Source of the DNA: Bacteroidales bacterium | GTDB lineage: Bacteria; Bacteroidota; Bacteroidia; Bacteroidales; Marinilabiliaceae | Reading direction: 5' to 3' | DNA: 64,000 bases | Assembly: GCA_024401395.1 (NCBI GenBank) | Contig: JAKSLD010000010.1 | Coordinates: 53,440 to 117,439 of the forward strand | Shown here: in pieces, positions 49,188-58,862 of the stretch | How the letters are laid out: the number at the start of each line of letters is the position of its first letter | How positions within the stretch are numbered: the first letter of the stretch is position 1 | Made by a program: the position numbers and the translations under genes | The notes under the pieces: model-generated | What the model was told of the DNA's origin: nothing | The model's input: only the letters and a program-made list of their open reading frames with translations | Database searches by the model: none

Positions 49188-49744
49188 CACTTTTTTTCAT
49201 ATTCCTTAAGGTAGGTATTCTAGGATTTGGCGGTGGTTATGCCATACTGCCGATGATATATCAGGATGTACAGGCTTTCGGGCTCATGACAGCCGATGAC
49301 TTCTCAAATCTTGTAGCACTTTCGCAAGTTACTCCAGGACCGATAGCTATAAATGCTGCGACATACGTTGGGTATAAGTCGTATGGGCTTCTCGGTGCTC
49401 TTGTGGCTACATTTGCTGTTTCGTTGCCGTCATTCGTTCTCATTATGATTGCAATGTTGTTCCTCGAGAAGTTCCGTACCAACAAAGTGGTTCAAGCTAT
49501 ACTATATGGCATCAAGCCAGCCACAGTGGGGCTTATGGCATCAGCATTTGCCTTTATGCTTCAGACTGCCATTATGATTGATCCCGACTTGTCGTGGTCG
49601 TCATTGGCGGAGGGCAATCTAGATTATCTGGCATTGGCTATAGCGTCGGTGATATTTATATTGGTAAGGTATACGAAAATCGGAGCCATCAAATTGACCC
49701 TCCTGGGAGGTGTGATGGGTATCGTGTTGTCGTTGCTTTTCTAG
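49181..49744 (+). CDS. Chromate transporter, C-terminal half (ChrA family)
   Basis: The second 187-residue half: FFIFLKVGILGFGGGYAILP, LVALSQVTPGPIAINAATYVG and five or six hydrophobic segments. It shows the same GFGGG and SQ-x3-PG motifs as the first half, revealing an internal duplication of the family. Start at 49181 overlaps the first gene by 7 bases, so both products are made together. Confidence 0.88.
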   Translation: MLTLFFIFLKVGILGFGGGYAILPMIYQDVQAFGLMTADDFSNLVALSQVTPGPIAINAATYVGYKSYGLLGALVATFAVSLPSFVLIMIAMLFLEKFRTNKVVQAILYGIKPATVGLMASAFAFMLQTAIMIDPDLSWSSLAEGNLDYLALAIASVIFILVRYTKIGAIKLTLLGGVMGIVLSLLF

Positions 49745-49783
49745 AAATATGGTTTTTAAAGACAATGAATTAGGAATTATTTC

Positions 49784-49791
49784 TATCTTTG
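49784..49791 (+). promoter_or_regulatory. -7 element of lptD
   Basis: TATCTTTG, full consensus, 21 bases before the TTG at 49813. An in-frame TAA at 49801 lies between them, which fixes the start within a few codons. Confidence 0.7.
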
Positions 49792-49812
49792 TCACAACAA
49801 TAAGGACAATAT

Positions 49813-52572
49813 TTGAATATTACAAATTATATATATAAGGTTGCAAAAGTACTATGCCTAAGTACACTTGTTCTACTTAAGGCTAATGCACAGGCACCTG
49901 CGCCAACTCAATCTGCACCAGTTGTCACGTCTGATAAGGAAGTCGTGGCTCAATCTGTCGTTTCTACTGATACCGTTGTTGTTGAAGCCCCTAAGCACGA
50001 AGGCTCTGCTCCATTCCTTGATGCAGAGGTGAAATATTCCTGTAAGGATTCTCTCTCATTTGATTTTGAGACAAAGAAGATGTATCTCTTCGGAGATGCT
50101 CAGATACAATATGGAGAAATATCTCTCAAGGCGTTTGCTATTGAACTTGATATGGATTCTACTATTGCCTATGCCTATGGTCAGCGTGATTCGCTGGGTG
50201 TGGCTACGGGCGAGGGTAATCCTGTTTTCAAGGACAAGAGCGGTGAGTATGAGATGAGGCAGATGAAATACAACTTCGAGACGAAGAAGGCAATCATTAC
50301 TCATATTGTCACTGAACAGGGTGAAGGATTCGTGGTAGGAGACAGGGCAAAGCGTGTCGACGAGAGCACATATTTCATGCGCGATGCAAAATACACTACC
50401 TGTCAGGACCATTATCATCCTCATTTCTATCTCAACCTTACAAAGGCAAAGGTGGTTCCGGGTAAGCGTACCGTGACTGGTCCGGCTTATATGGTTCTTC
50501 ATGATGTGCCACTGCCAATAGCTATCCCGTTTGCAATTATTCCTAATACCAAGTCATACTCTTCGGGTATAATCATACCGACGTATGGCGACGAGTCTTC
50601 GCGTGGTTTTTACCTTCGTAATGGTGGTTATTATCTGGCAGCGAATGATTATTTCGATCTTAAGCTGTTGGGTGATATATATACCAAGGGATCATGGGGT
50701 GCTCATGTCAGCTCGACATACAAGAAGCGCTATTCCTTCTCAGGTTCGTTCTCAGGAGATTATATCGTGAACGTATTCTCGGAAAAGGATTTGCCAGACT
50801 ATTCGGAGAAGAAGGACTTCTCGGTCCGTTGGTCGCACTCTCAGGATACAAAGGCTAATCCGGACGTGACTTTCACTGCTTCGGTCAACCTGTCTACCTC
50901 TTCCTATAACAAGAATAATGTCAATAACCTGGTCGACCCAAAGCAGTTGGCTACCAACCAGAAGTCGTCAAGTATTTCGTATACCCGGAAATGGCAGAAT
51001 TTCCCATTCCGTCTTTCTCTTTCATTGCGCCATTCGCAAAACAGTGCGGATACGACTATAGCGCTGACTCTCCCTGATCTTCAGTTGAACAGTACTCGTC
51101 GTTTCTATCCGTTCAAGCCTAAGAATATGACAGGTAAGGGTAATCCGCTTACGGATATCAATATAAATTATACCCTGTCGGCAAAGAATACTACATCTTG
51201 TAAGGAGCGAGACCTTACATTCAGTCCTGATAAATTCGCTACAATGTGGAAAACGGGTGCTCTGCATACTATTCCTGTAACTACCAATATCAAATTGGGT
51301 AATTACTTCACTCTTGCACCTAACTTCAGCTATATTGAGCGCTGGTATACAACAAAGACCCTTCAGTATTGGGATGAGCAGGCGCAGAAGATAAAGAAAC
51401 TGGATCCAGAGACTGGATTCTTCCGTTCTTATAGCTACAGTTTTTCTACTGGTCTGAATACAAAGGTTTATGCTTTCTATCGTCCTATACGTGCTTTGTT
51501 CGGCGATAAGATTAATGCCATAAGACACGTGATGACACCATCAATCGGAATGTCGTTCTCTCCAGATTTCTCAGAACCGAAATACAAGTCGTTTGAGAAG
51601 TTTGAATACTATGACAAGAAGGCAGATGAGGTTCGCGAACATATCTACTCATATTTTGAAGGTGGTAACCCAACTCCTCCTTCAAAAGGAAGTTCTGCCA
51701 GCTTGAGCCTTGGTCTGACAAACCAGATAGAGATGAAGGTGAAGTCGGATGCCGATACCACAGGTTTCAAGAAGATTCCTCTTTTGGAGAACCTCTCGTT
51801 TAATACGAGCTATAATTTCAAGGCAGACTCAATGCGATGGAGCTCTATCAGTTCTGCTGCCCGTACGAAAGTATTTGGTACGGCTATTAACCTCAGCGCT
51901 CAGTTCGATCCTTATGGCGTAGTCGCTAATCCTAAGAATAATCAGCCTGTGCGTATTAACAGAGGTTCTTTGAAGGTCAACCATCGTCTTGTCCTTCTGC
52001 AGAGTGCCAGCCTGAGCTTCGGATATCAGATTTCTCCAGATACGTTCAAGAAAGATAAGAAGAAAGAGACTGCCGAAGAGGATGAAGAAGATGAAGACTG
52101 GGCTATGTCGGCAGCTGAATCTGACGAGATGGAGCCTGGTGCGCAGATGGAGCGTAACAAGCAGGGCGATGATACCCGACTCTCCCAAGGAGATGACGGT
52201 TATGCTGCTTTCAATATGCCTTGGAGTATAAATATCAACTATTCTTTGAGAGTTGTCAGGGGTAAGTTCAATCCTGAAACAGCCCTGTACTCACATAAGA
52301 TATCGCAATCGGTCAATTTCTCAGGTAATCTGACATTGACTCCAAAGTGGAAATTCACGGTATCGTCTGGTTATTCTTTCGATGAGAAGAAACTTTCACA
52401 GACATCTGTCGGTATTACCCGTGACCTCCACTGCTGGTCTATGAACTTCAACCTTGTTCCAACAGGTAAATATAAGTCCTACTCTTTCAACATCGCTGTC
52501 AACTCGTCTATCTTGAGAGATCTCAAGTATAACCAGTCTAACAGTCCACGTGATAACGGTAGGATGAGATAG
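49813..52572 (+). CDS. lptD: LPS-assembly protein LptD-like
   Basis: The outer-membrane translocon that places lipopolysaccharide in the outer leaflet. 919 residues: signal segment (VAKVLCLSTLVLLKANAQ), an OstA/LptA-like beta-jellyroll (about 70-190, FETKKMYLFGDAQIQYGEISL), then a large barrel (about 200-919) with VPLPIAIPFAIIPNTKSYSSG (conserved LptD plug strand). An acidic insertion (EEDEEDEDWAMS) sits near residue 755. There is no ATG: after an in-frame stop at 49801 the first usable start is TTG at 49813, supported by a -7 box at 49784. The partner LptE is not evident here. Confidence 0.88.
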   Translation: MNITNYIYKVAKVLCLSTLVLLKANAQAPAPTQSAPVVTSDKEVVAQSVVSTDTVVVEAPKHEGSAPFLDAEVKYSCKDSLSFDFETKKMYLFGDAQIQYGEISLKAFAIELDMDSTIAYAYGQRDSLGVATGEGNPVFKDKSGEYEMRQMKYNFETKKAIITHIVTEQGEGFVVGDRAKRVDESTYFMRDAKYTTCQDHYHPHFYLNLTKAKVVPGKRTVTGPAYMVLHDVPLPIAIPFAIIPNTKSYSSGIIIPTYGDESSRGFYLRNGGYYLAANDYFDLKLLGDIYTKGSWGAHVSSTYKKRYSFSGSFSGDYIVNVFSEKDLPDYSEKKDFSVRWSHSQDTKANPDVTFTASVNLSTSSYNKNNVNNLVDPKQLATNQKSSSISYTRKWQNFPFRLSLSLRHSQNSADTTIALTLPDLQLNSTRRFYPFKPKNMTGKGNPLTDININYTLSAKNTTSCKERDLTFSPDKFATMWKTGALHTIPVTTNIKLGNYFTLAPNFSYIERWYTTKTLQYWDEQAQKIKKLDPETGFFRSYSYSFSTGLNTKVYAFYRPIRALFGDKINAIRHVMTPSIGMSFSPDFSEPKYKSFEKFEYYDKKADEVREHIYSYFEGGNPTPPSKGSSASLSLGLTNQIEMKVKSDADTTGFKKIPLLENLSFNTSYNFKADSMRWSSISSAARTKVFGTAINLSAQFDPYGVVANPKNNQPVRINRGSLKVNHRLVLLQSASLSFGYQISPDTFKKDKKKETAEEDEEDEDWAMSAAESDEMEPGAQMERNKQGDDTRLSQGDDGYAAFNMPWSININYSLRVVRGKFNPETALYSHKISQSVNFSGNLTLTPKWKFTVSSGYSFDEKKLSQTSVGITRDLHCWSMNFNLVPTGKYKSYSFNIAVNSSILRDLKYNQSNSPRDNGRMR

Positions 52573-52627
52573 ACGTGTAGAAAGGACGCTATTTTTATTT
52601 AAGTTTTCTCTTTGAGTATAATCTTTG

Positions 52628-52635
52628 TAATTTTG
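52628..52635 (+). promoter_or_regulatory. -7 element of the dehydratase-activase gene
   Basis: TAATTTTG, full TAnnTTTG match, 27 bases before the ATG at 52663. Confidence 0.6.
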
Positions 52636-52662
52636 CATTTGCTATTGAATGCAAACTAAGTA

Positions 52663-55600
52663 ATGGAAAATAAGAAACTCTTCAAAATAGGTATTGACGC
52701 AGGTAGCACTACCTGTAAGTTTGTAGCTATAGATGTGGAGACACGTCAGGTAGTTTTCTCGAGTTATCGTCGTCATTTTGCAGATATACGTACTTGCCTG
52801 GAAAAGCAGCTTCAAGAGATGGAGCAGGCGCTGGGTAAGGATGCACTATATAATATATGCCTCACTGGTTCGGCTGGTATCGGTCTCAGTGAGCGCAGTG
52901 GCTTGTCTTTCGTACAGGAGGTTCTTGCTGTATCGGAGGCAATGAAAGAGACTGGTCGTACGGATTTTACTCTTATTGACCTCGGTGGTGAGGATGCCAA
53001 GATGGTATTCTTCCGTAAGGGTATCAGCCCTGATATACGTATGAATGGTTCCTGCGCAGGTGGTACAGGTGCTTTCATCGACCAGATGGCAACCTTGCTC
53101 TCTATCGAACCAAAGGAGATGTCTGATGCTGCACTTCAGTATCAGAATCTCTATCCTATAGCTTCTCGTTGCGGTGTGTTTGCCAAGACCGATGTGCAGA
53201 ATCTTATCTCACGCCGTTTGCCTTTGGCTGATATCTCGGCTAGTATCTTCAACGCTGTAGCTATGCAGACAATGACGACATTGGCTCGAGGCGCAGATCT
53301 CATTAAGCCGGTGCTTTGTACGGGTGGACCGCTGACATTTCTTACAGCTCTTCGTCAGGCGTTCGTACGTGTACTCAAGATAAATGAAGAGGATCTCATA
53401 CTTTTCCCTAACGCTGAGATTACTACTGCTCGCGGTGCCGCTCTCTCTGCCGATGAGAATGTTGCGATGTCTCTCGACGAGATACGTTCTGCACTCCAGA
53501 AGGAGACATCAAAGGGCTCAGATCAGTTCCTCTCTCCTCTGTTTTCTGGTGCAGCGGAATATGATGCCTGGAAGCAGAATCTGAAGGTAAAGCATCTTGA
53601 TTTTAAGCAACTTGAAGATGGCGCCCATTATGATGCGTTCTTGGGCATAGACTCTGGTTCGACTACCACAAAGTTCCTTGTTACAGATATCAACGGCTCT
53701 ATTCTTTTTAGGAGCTACGCCAATAATGACGGTAATCCGCTGAAGAAAGTTCAGGAGGCGCTCTCTGCGTTCTATTATGATGTCGATGCTCATAAGGCTA
53801 CAGTGACGTTCCGTGGCGCAAGTGTGACAGGTTATGGCGAGGATCTTATCAAGGCTGCTCTCAATACGGATTATGGTATCGTAGAGACAATGGCCCATTT
53901 CAAGGCTGCTCAGTTCGTAGCTTCAAATGTGTCGTTCATCCTCGATATCGGAGGTCAGGATATCAAGTCGATATTTATCCGCAATGGTGCGGTATCCAAT
54001 ATAGAACTCAACGAGTCGTGTTCTGCTGGCTGTGGTTCGTTCCTTCAGTCGTTTGCCGGAATGATGAATATACCTCTCTCGGAGTTCGCGGAGAAGGCTT
54101 GTGTGGCTCAGCGCCCATGCGATTTGGGTACTCGTTGTACCGTTTTCATGAACTCTAAGGTCAAGGAGGCTCTTCGTCAGAATACCGACCCAGGAGATAT
54201 TGCAGCAGGTCTCGCCATATCGGTGGTGAAGAACTGTCTCTATAAGGTCTTGAAACTTCAGAACCTCAATAAGCTTGGCGATACAATAGTCGTTCAAGGC
54301 GGTACATTCAAGAACAAGGCTGTTCTTCGAGCACTGGAGATCCTCAGTGGGAAACAAGTCCATACTACTGATGCTCCTGAACTTATGGGTGCATACGGCG
54401 CTGCCCTCTATGCTATCGACCAGTATCGTATCGAGTGCGAGAAGGGTAATGCCGACTATAGGTCGTCTTTCCAGGGTAGAGATACTCTAGAGTCTCTTGG
54501 TCAGATTACTACAGATGGTGTGCAGTGTAAGGGCTGTACCAACAACTGTCAGGTAATACGCTTTAAGTTCCCTAATGGCAACCTCTCGTTTGCCGGCAAC
54601 AAGTGTGAGCGTATCTTCCACTCCAAGTCAAAGGCTGAGAATCCTGGCTATAATCAGATAGAGGATAAATATAAGTATGTATTCTCGCAGGCCAAGACCA
54701 ATTCGGATAACGGTAAGCGTATCCGCATAGGTATTCCTCGAGTGCTCAATATGTTCGAGAACTATCCTTTCTGGGAGGAGTTGTTCCGTTCGGCTGGTCT
54801 TGAACCTGTCTTGTCTGATGAGTCAAATACGCAACTTTACAAGGGTGGTATCTTCTCTATTATGAGCGATAACATCTGTTTCCCTGCTAAGTTGTGTAAC
54901 GGACATATAATGAATCTTCTTACTAAGGATATCGACCGTATATTCTACCCGTTGGTATTCAAGGAGAGTAAGGAGCACGATAGAGATTCCAACTGTTTCA
55001 ACTGTCCGGTCGTGTCGGGTTATCCAGACGTTATCCGTTCGGCAGTAGATCCGGAGGGTCGTTATAAGGTCAAGTTTGATACTCCTATCGTATCGTTTGT
55101 TGATGAGGAGGCACTATACGCATCATGTACCAGCTACCTGTCATCTCTCGGTGTCAAGTCGCGGACCATCAAGCAGGCTATCCGTAAGGCTATTGCACGT
55201 AAGCAGCAGGTTAAGCAGCATCTGATAGATACGGAGCGTGATATTCTCAATAAGGCTGTTGAAGAGGGTAGGATGATATTTGTGATGACTGGTCGTCCTT
55301 ATCATATCGACCCTCTCATAAATCAGCGTGTCGCTCAGATTGTGACCGACCTGGGAGCTGATATTATCTCTGATGATGTGTTCAGAGAAGATGCCGGGTC
55401 GTGCCTTGAGATGAATTATATCTCGCAGTGGACCTATCCTAACCGTGTGGCTCATGCAGCTCATGGTGTGGCTCGTCTTCCTCAGAATGTCCAGTTGATA
55501 CAGATAAATTCCTTCGGTTGCGGTCCTGACTCCTTCCTCATGGATGAGTCGGCTAATGTGCTGAATGCTGCTGGAAAGAACCATACAGTGATACGTGTCG

Positions 55601-56955
55601 ACGAAATCAGTTCGCCTGGTTCTGTCCGTCTGCGCCTTCGTTCGCTCATCGAGAGCCTTAAGCAGAGTAATGCTCTGGGTCATAAGAACGAGACGTCCGA
55701 TTACAAGGCGCTCCATACACGTTTTACAGACGATGAGAAGAATAACAGGATAACCGTTATTCCTTGGCTTTCAGACAGCCTCTCACCGGTCTTTCCGGTA
55801 TTCTTCAAGCGACTAGGCTTCAATGTGCAGAATTTGCCTAAGTCGGACGAGGAGTCAATCCAACTGGGCTTGAAGTATGGTCATAATGAGGTATGTTACC
55901 CTGCCACATTGGTTTTGGGCGACATCATGAAGTTCCTTATCTCCCATAAAGACGAGCTGGACAAGTATGTTGTGGGTATGACTCAGACGGGCGGTCAGTG
56001 CCGTGCTACCAACTATCTGGCGCTCATCAAGAATGCGCTTGTGACAGCTGGTTTTGCCGATGTGCCGCTATTGTCTATCAATACCGGTACGGCGTATGGT
56101 AACGACCAGCCGGCCTTCAAGGCAGATGTCAAGTTGGCTCTCTCTCTGGTAGTTAAACTTGTGACATATACCGAGGCCCTTGCAGCTATGCAGCGTTCGA
56201 TGATAGTACGTCAGCAAGAGCCTGGCAGGGCAGAGGCTATATTCCAGAAGTATACGGATATTGCCATTGAACTGACCGATAATTTCAAGGAGGACCAACT
56301 CGTGGATGCTCTCTCAGATGCTGTGGATGAGTTCAATGCTATACCTGTGAAAGATATAGAGCCGATGGCTGTGGGTCTGATCGGCGAGATCTATATCAAG
56401 TACAACCAGCAGGGACAGATGCAGCTCACAAAGTGGATGCAGGAGCAGGGTATAGAGGTTGTTGTTCCTTCTTTGATGGCATTCCTCGTACAAGGCTTTG
56501 TGAACAATAAAGTCAACCATAAGGGTTATATCGAGCGCACCTCGTTCATGGAACGTCTCATCACCAAGTTCATCAGTCAGTATGTTCACCGCAACGAGAG
56601 CAAGATGGAGAAGGTTAAGCGTCGTTTCAAGTATTACCGTCCAGAGGGTTCTATCTTCGAGATGGCTGATGACGCATCCAAGGTTCTCAACCTTGCGAAC
56701 CAGTTTGGTGAGGGATGGCTTATTGCGGGAGAAGTGATGGAACTCTCCCGTCAGGGCGTGAAGAAGGTAGTCTGTCTGCAGCCATTCGGTTGCATTGCAA
56801 ACCATATCGTTGCCCGTGGTATAGAGAATAGACTCAAGAAAGTCTGTCCGGATACGGGGCTCCTCTTCCTTGATATTGATTCCAGTGTGGCGAAGGTAAA
56901 TCTGGAGAATCGCCTTCACTTCCTGATTGACCAGACAGAAGAGAAAGTAGGGTAA
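52663..56955 (+). CDS. Giant fusion of two CoA-dehydratase activases with dehydratase-like domains
   Basis: A 1430-residue cytoplasmic protein. Two BadF/HgdC-type ATPase domains lie in tandem: first (about 1-270) with GIDAGSTTCKFVAID, NGSCAGGTGAFID and SRCGVFAKTDVQN; second (about 325-590) with GIDSGSTTTKFLVTD, NESCSAGCGSFLQSF and TRCTVFMNSKVKEA. Then CKGCTNNC (cluster-type cysteines) and a long C-terminal part (DUF2229 and HgdB-like, about 650-1430) with GRPYHIDPLINQRV and CYPATLVLGD. HgdC-type activases use a 4Fe-4S cluster held between subunits to drive ATP-dependent electron transfer to 2-hydroxyacyl-CoA dehydratases. This form is common in anaerobes, but its substrate is unknown. It is a single-gene unit. 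Confidence 0.9.
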   Translation: MENKKLFKIGIDAGSTTCKFVAIDVETRQVVFSSYRRHFADIRTCLEKQLQEMEQALGKDALYNICLTGSAGIGLSERSGLSFVQEVLAVSEAMKETGRTDFTLIDLGGEDAKMVFFRKGISPDIRMNGSCAGGTGAFIDQMATLLSIEPKEMSDAALQYQNLYPIASRCGVFAKTDVQNLISRRLPLADISASIFNAVAMQTMTTLARGADLIKPVLCTGGPLTFLTALRQAFVRVLKINEEDLILFPNAEITTARGAALSADENVAMSLDEIRSALQKETSKGSDQFLSPLFSGAAEYDAWKQNLKVKHLDFKQLEDGAHYDAFLGIDSGSTTTKFLVTDINGSILFRSYANNDGNPLKKVQEALSAFYYDVDAHKATVTFRGASVTGYGEDLIKAALNTDYGIVETMAHFKAAQFVASNVSFILDIGGQDIKSIFIRNGAVSNIELNESCSAGCGSFLQSFAGMMNIPLSEFAEKACVAQRPCDLGTRCTVFMNSKVKEALRQNTDPGDIAAGLAISVVKNCLYKVLKLQNLNKLGDTIVVQGGTFKNKAVLRALEILSGKQVHTTDAPELMGAYGAALYAIDQYRIECEKGNADYRSSFQGRDTLESLGQITTDGVQCKGCTNNCQVIRFKFPNGNLSFAGNKCERIFHSKSKAENPGYNQIEDKYKYVFSQAKTNSDNGKRIRIGIPRVLNMFENYPFWEELFRSAGLEPVLSDESNTQLYKGGIFSIMSDNICFPAKLCNGHIMNLLTKDIDRIFYPLVFKESKEHDRDSNCFNCPVVSGYPDVIRSAVDPEGRYKVKFDTPIVSFVDEEALYASCTSYLSSLGVKSRTIKQAIRKAIARKQQVKQHLIDTERDILNKAVEEGRMIFVMTGRPYHIDPLINQRVAQIVTDLGADIISDDVFREDAGSCLEMNYISQWTYPNRVAHAAHGVARLPQNVQLIQINSFGCGPDSFLMDESANVLNAAGKNHTVIRVDEISSPGSVRLRLRSLIESLKQSNALGHKNETSDYKALHTRFTDDEKNNRITVIPWLSDSLSPVFPVFFKRLGFNVQNLPKSDEESIQLGLKYGHNEVCYPATLVLGDIMKFLISHKDELDKYVVGMTQTGGQCRATNYLALIKNALVTAGFADVPLLSINTGTAYGNDQPAFKADVKLALSLVVKLVTYTEALAAMQRSMIVRQQEPGRAEAIFQKYTDIAIELTDNFKEDQLVDALSDAVDEFNAIPVKDIEPMAVGLIGEIYIKYNQQGQMQLTKWMQEQGIEVVVPSLMAFLVQGFVNNKVNHKGYIERTSFMERLITKFISQYVHRNESKMEKVKRRFKYYRPEGSIFEMADDASKVLNLANQFGEGWLIAGEVMELSRQGVKKVVCLQPFGCIANHIVARGIENRLKKVCPDTGLLFLDIDSSVAKVNLENRLHFLIDQTEEKVG

Positions 56956-57003
56956 TGCCATACCTACGAGTGAGATAAATGTTGACGTAGCTATGATAAT
57001 TGT

Positions 57004-57170
57004 TGTATGATGAGCGTATGACGTGCGTATGACGATCGTATGACGTGCGTATGACGATCGTATGACGAGCGTATGTGTTTTGGGGGTGACAGGCCTTGGT
57101 ATTACTGGGGGAAGTATGGTCGCAAATACTAGAAGATTGTTGAATGAATATGTTTTGATGCTGTATTATC
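57004..57170 (+). repeat. 11-bp tandem repeat element, family B, copy 3
   Basis: Seven 11-bp units (GAGCGTATGAC, GTGCGTATGAC and GATCGTATGAC types), then the tail GTATGTGTTTTGGGGG, CCTTGGTATTACTGGGGG, AAGTATGGTCGCAAA, TTGTTGAATGAATATGTTTT and TGTATTATC. The whole tail matches copy 1. It occupies much of the 374-base spacer 56956-57329, which has no gene. Confidence 0.85.
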
Positions 57171-57235
57171 CCTGAAACTAATATGGCGGTACTATGTGCA
57201 GAACTATGATTGATTATGCTTATTGGTATCCGCTA

Positions 57236-57263
57236 CACTGTCTTAACGCTCTCTTAATACAGC
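57236..57263 (-). repeat. 11-bp tandem repeat element, family C, copy 4 (short)
   Basis: Minus-strand GGCTGTATTAAGAGAGC, then one unit GTTAAGACAGT. It is the shortest C element and lies 66 bases after repeat B3. Confidence 0.65.
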
Positions 57264-57329
57264 CAGGAATTGTGTGTTTCTGAGAGGGAGTGGTGATGAC
57301 GTTTGTCGGAGTAGAGTTGAGCGGCGATG

Positions 57330-58649
57330 TTATGGGAGATAAGCAGGAAGACGCCAAAGCGTGTAAAGAGGAAGGCTATATGTAGAGGTCTGGGAGACGA
57401 GGTTAAGGGCAACGTTCTTCATAGAGACTTTGAAGCCTAGCGATGGATTGAAGCGTTGGCAGAAAGAGCTGTATGTTTTGGCCTTGGTGTTTATCTCGGC
57501 TTTTGATTCCATAGGAATAATTATTCCATTATGCTGAAAAAGGAAATCGAGTTCGGCGCTATTTTGTGAGCGCCAAAAATAAGGCGTTATGCCCAACTTG
57601 ACAAGTTCGGTCATTACATAGTTTTCTGTGAAGGCACCTTTGAAAGTGTGGAAAGCCGAAGAGTCTTGCCACAACGCGTTAGCAGGAAGGCCTATCTTAG
57701 CGCGCATCAAGCCGACATCAACCATATAGACTTTAAAATAAGAGTCGTTAACGAAACATGAGATAGGCACCTCGATATTTTCTGCAAGAGTAAGGCGGTA
57801 AATCAGACCTGCATCTACGAGCCAGCGCAAAGCATCCTCCAATTCTGCTGAGCGTTTCCCCTGTCGAACATGAGAAAAGACGAATTTGTTGTTTTCCTTA
57901 GCGAGTTGGACAGGGACGGAATCCCATATCCAACCTAGTTTAGGTATATCGGAAGATGGGGCATGCTTGGCGAAGTCATTCTGATAATCAGATAAAATCT
58001 GCTTTTGTATAGTTTCTACTACTGATATATCCTTAGTATCTATCCATGCCTTTACGCAAGCAGGCATACCACCTATAGCATAATACTCACGAAGGAGAGT
58101 TTCTAAAGGTTGTGCATAATGTTCAGGGAGAGGTGCATCGATAGGCATGTTAGTAGAGATGGCAGACAATAAGTCCTCCTTGCCAGATGCGATTACGAAT
58201 TCGCGGAACGACATAGGATAGAGAGTCAATCTATCGACCTTACCGACAGGGAAAGAGATACCGTCGCGGTTGAGAGATACGCCAAGCAATGAACCTGCGA
58301 CAGCGATATGGAGGTTGGGCATCTGCTCACAGAAATATTTAAGAGACGTTATGGCGCGAGGGCACTGTTGAACCTCGTCGAGAATCAATAGAGTTTCATC
58401 TTCAATGATATCCAAGCCCATGATGCGGAGGTCCTGCACTATACGCTGAGGGTTAAGATCCATGTCGAATACGCTCAAGAATCTATTATCCTGTTCAAAA
58501 TTAATGTAGGCGCAACTTTTGTAGAATTCTCGGCCAAAAGACTGGAGAATATATGTTTTCCCACATTGGCGCACGCCAGTAAGCATGAGAGGTTTCCTTT
58601 GAGCGGAACTCTTCCAAGCTATTAATTTTTCGACAATGTCCCTTTTCAT
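57330..58649 (-). CDS. AAA_14/DUF4143 ATPase, copy 2
   Basis: A 439-residue ATPase with an N-terminal AAA_14 domain (Walker A GVRQCGKTY, Walker B LLILDEVQQCP, then AVAGSLLGVSLN and LYPMSFREFV) and a C-terminal DUF4143 domain with ENYVMTELVKLGITPYFW and SAELDFLFQHN, the degenerate nuclease-like motif. The role is unestablished. It is a single-gene unit, and like copy 1 at 39723 it has two direct repeats ahead of the start (58712-58771). Confidence 0.87.
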   Translation of the reverse strand: MKRDIVEKLIAWKSSAQRKPLMLTGVRQCGKTYILQSFGREFYKSCAYINFEQDNRFLSVFDMDLNPQRIVQDLRIMGLDIIEDETLLILDEVQQCPRAITSLKYFCEQMPNLHIAVAGSLLGVSLNRDGISFPVGKVDRLTLYPMSFREFVIASGKEDLLSAISTNMPIDAPLPEHYAQPLETLLREYYAIGGMPACVKAWIDTKDISVVETIQKQILSDYQNDFAKHAPSSDIPKLGWIWDSVPVQLAKENNKFVFSHVRQGKRSAELEDALRWLVDAGLIYRLTLAENIEVPISCFVNDSYFKVYMVDVGLMRAKIGLPANALWQDSSAFHTFKGAFTENYVMTELVKLGITPYFWRSQNSAELDFLFQHNGIIIPMESKAEINTKAKTYSSFCQRFNPSLGFKVSMKNVALNLVSQTSTYSLPLYTLWRLPAYLP

Positions 58650-58711
58650 GTGATAATCATTGAATTATAAGATGCTAAGGTATATACAATATGGTACAAA
58701 AGCAAGAATAT

Positions 58712-58771
58712 TTGCATTATTCGGTAGGAAAAATGCAAAGACGCTTGCATTATTCGGTAGGAAAAACGCAA
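58712..58771 (-). repeat. Twin direct repeats ahead of the second DUF4143-type ATPase gene
   Basis: Two 27-bp copies (58712-58738, 58745-58771), 33 bp start to start, one base different. Each has inverted ends (plus strand TTGCA...TGCAA, or CGCAA in the second) around the core TTATTCGGTAGGAAAAA. They lie 63-122 bases upstream of the ATPase ATG. The sequence differs from the pair at 39618, but the layout is the same. Confidence 0.8.
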
Positions 58772-58862
58772 GACATATTAATGCCGGCAGCTGACAATAG
58801 AAGACAGCAGCGAGGACAAGACTGGTGAAGTGGTAACTTAAAGGATGACAGTCGACCAATAA

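Noticed and set aside
52663..56955. Possible gene fusion by assembly error in the 1430-residue activase
   Set aside because: The tandem two-ATPase plus HgdB-like layout is a known family architecture, so no error is needed.
58665..58859. Minus-strand open frame of 64 codons with FFLPNNA repeated
   Set aside because: It reads through the twin direct repeats ahead of the ATPase gene; the repeated peptide is the repeat DNA.
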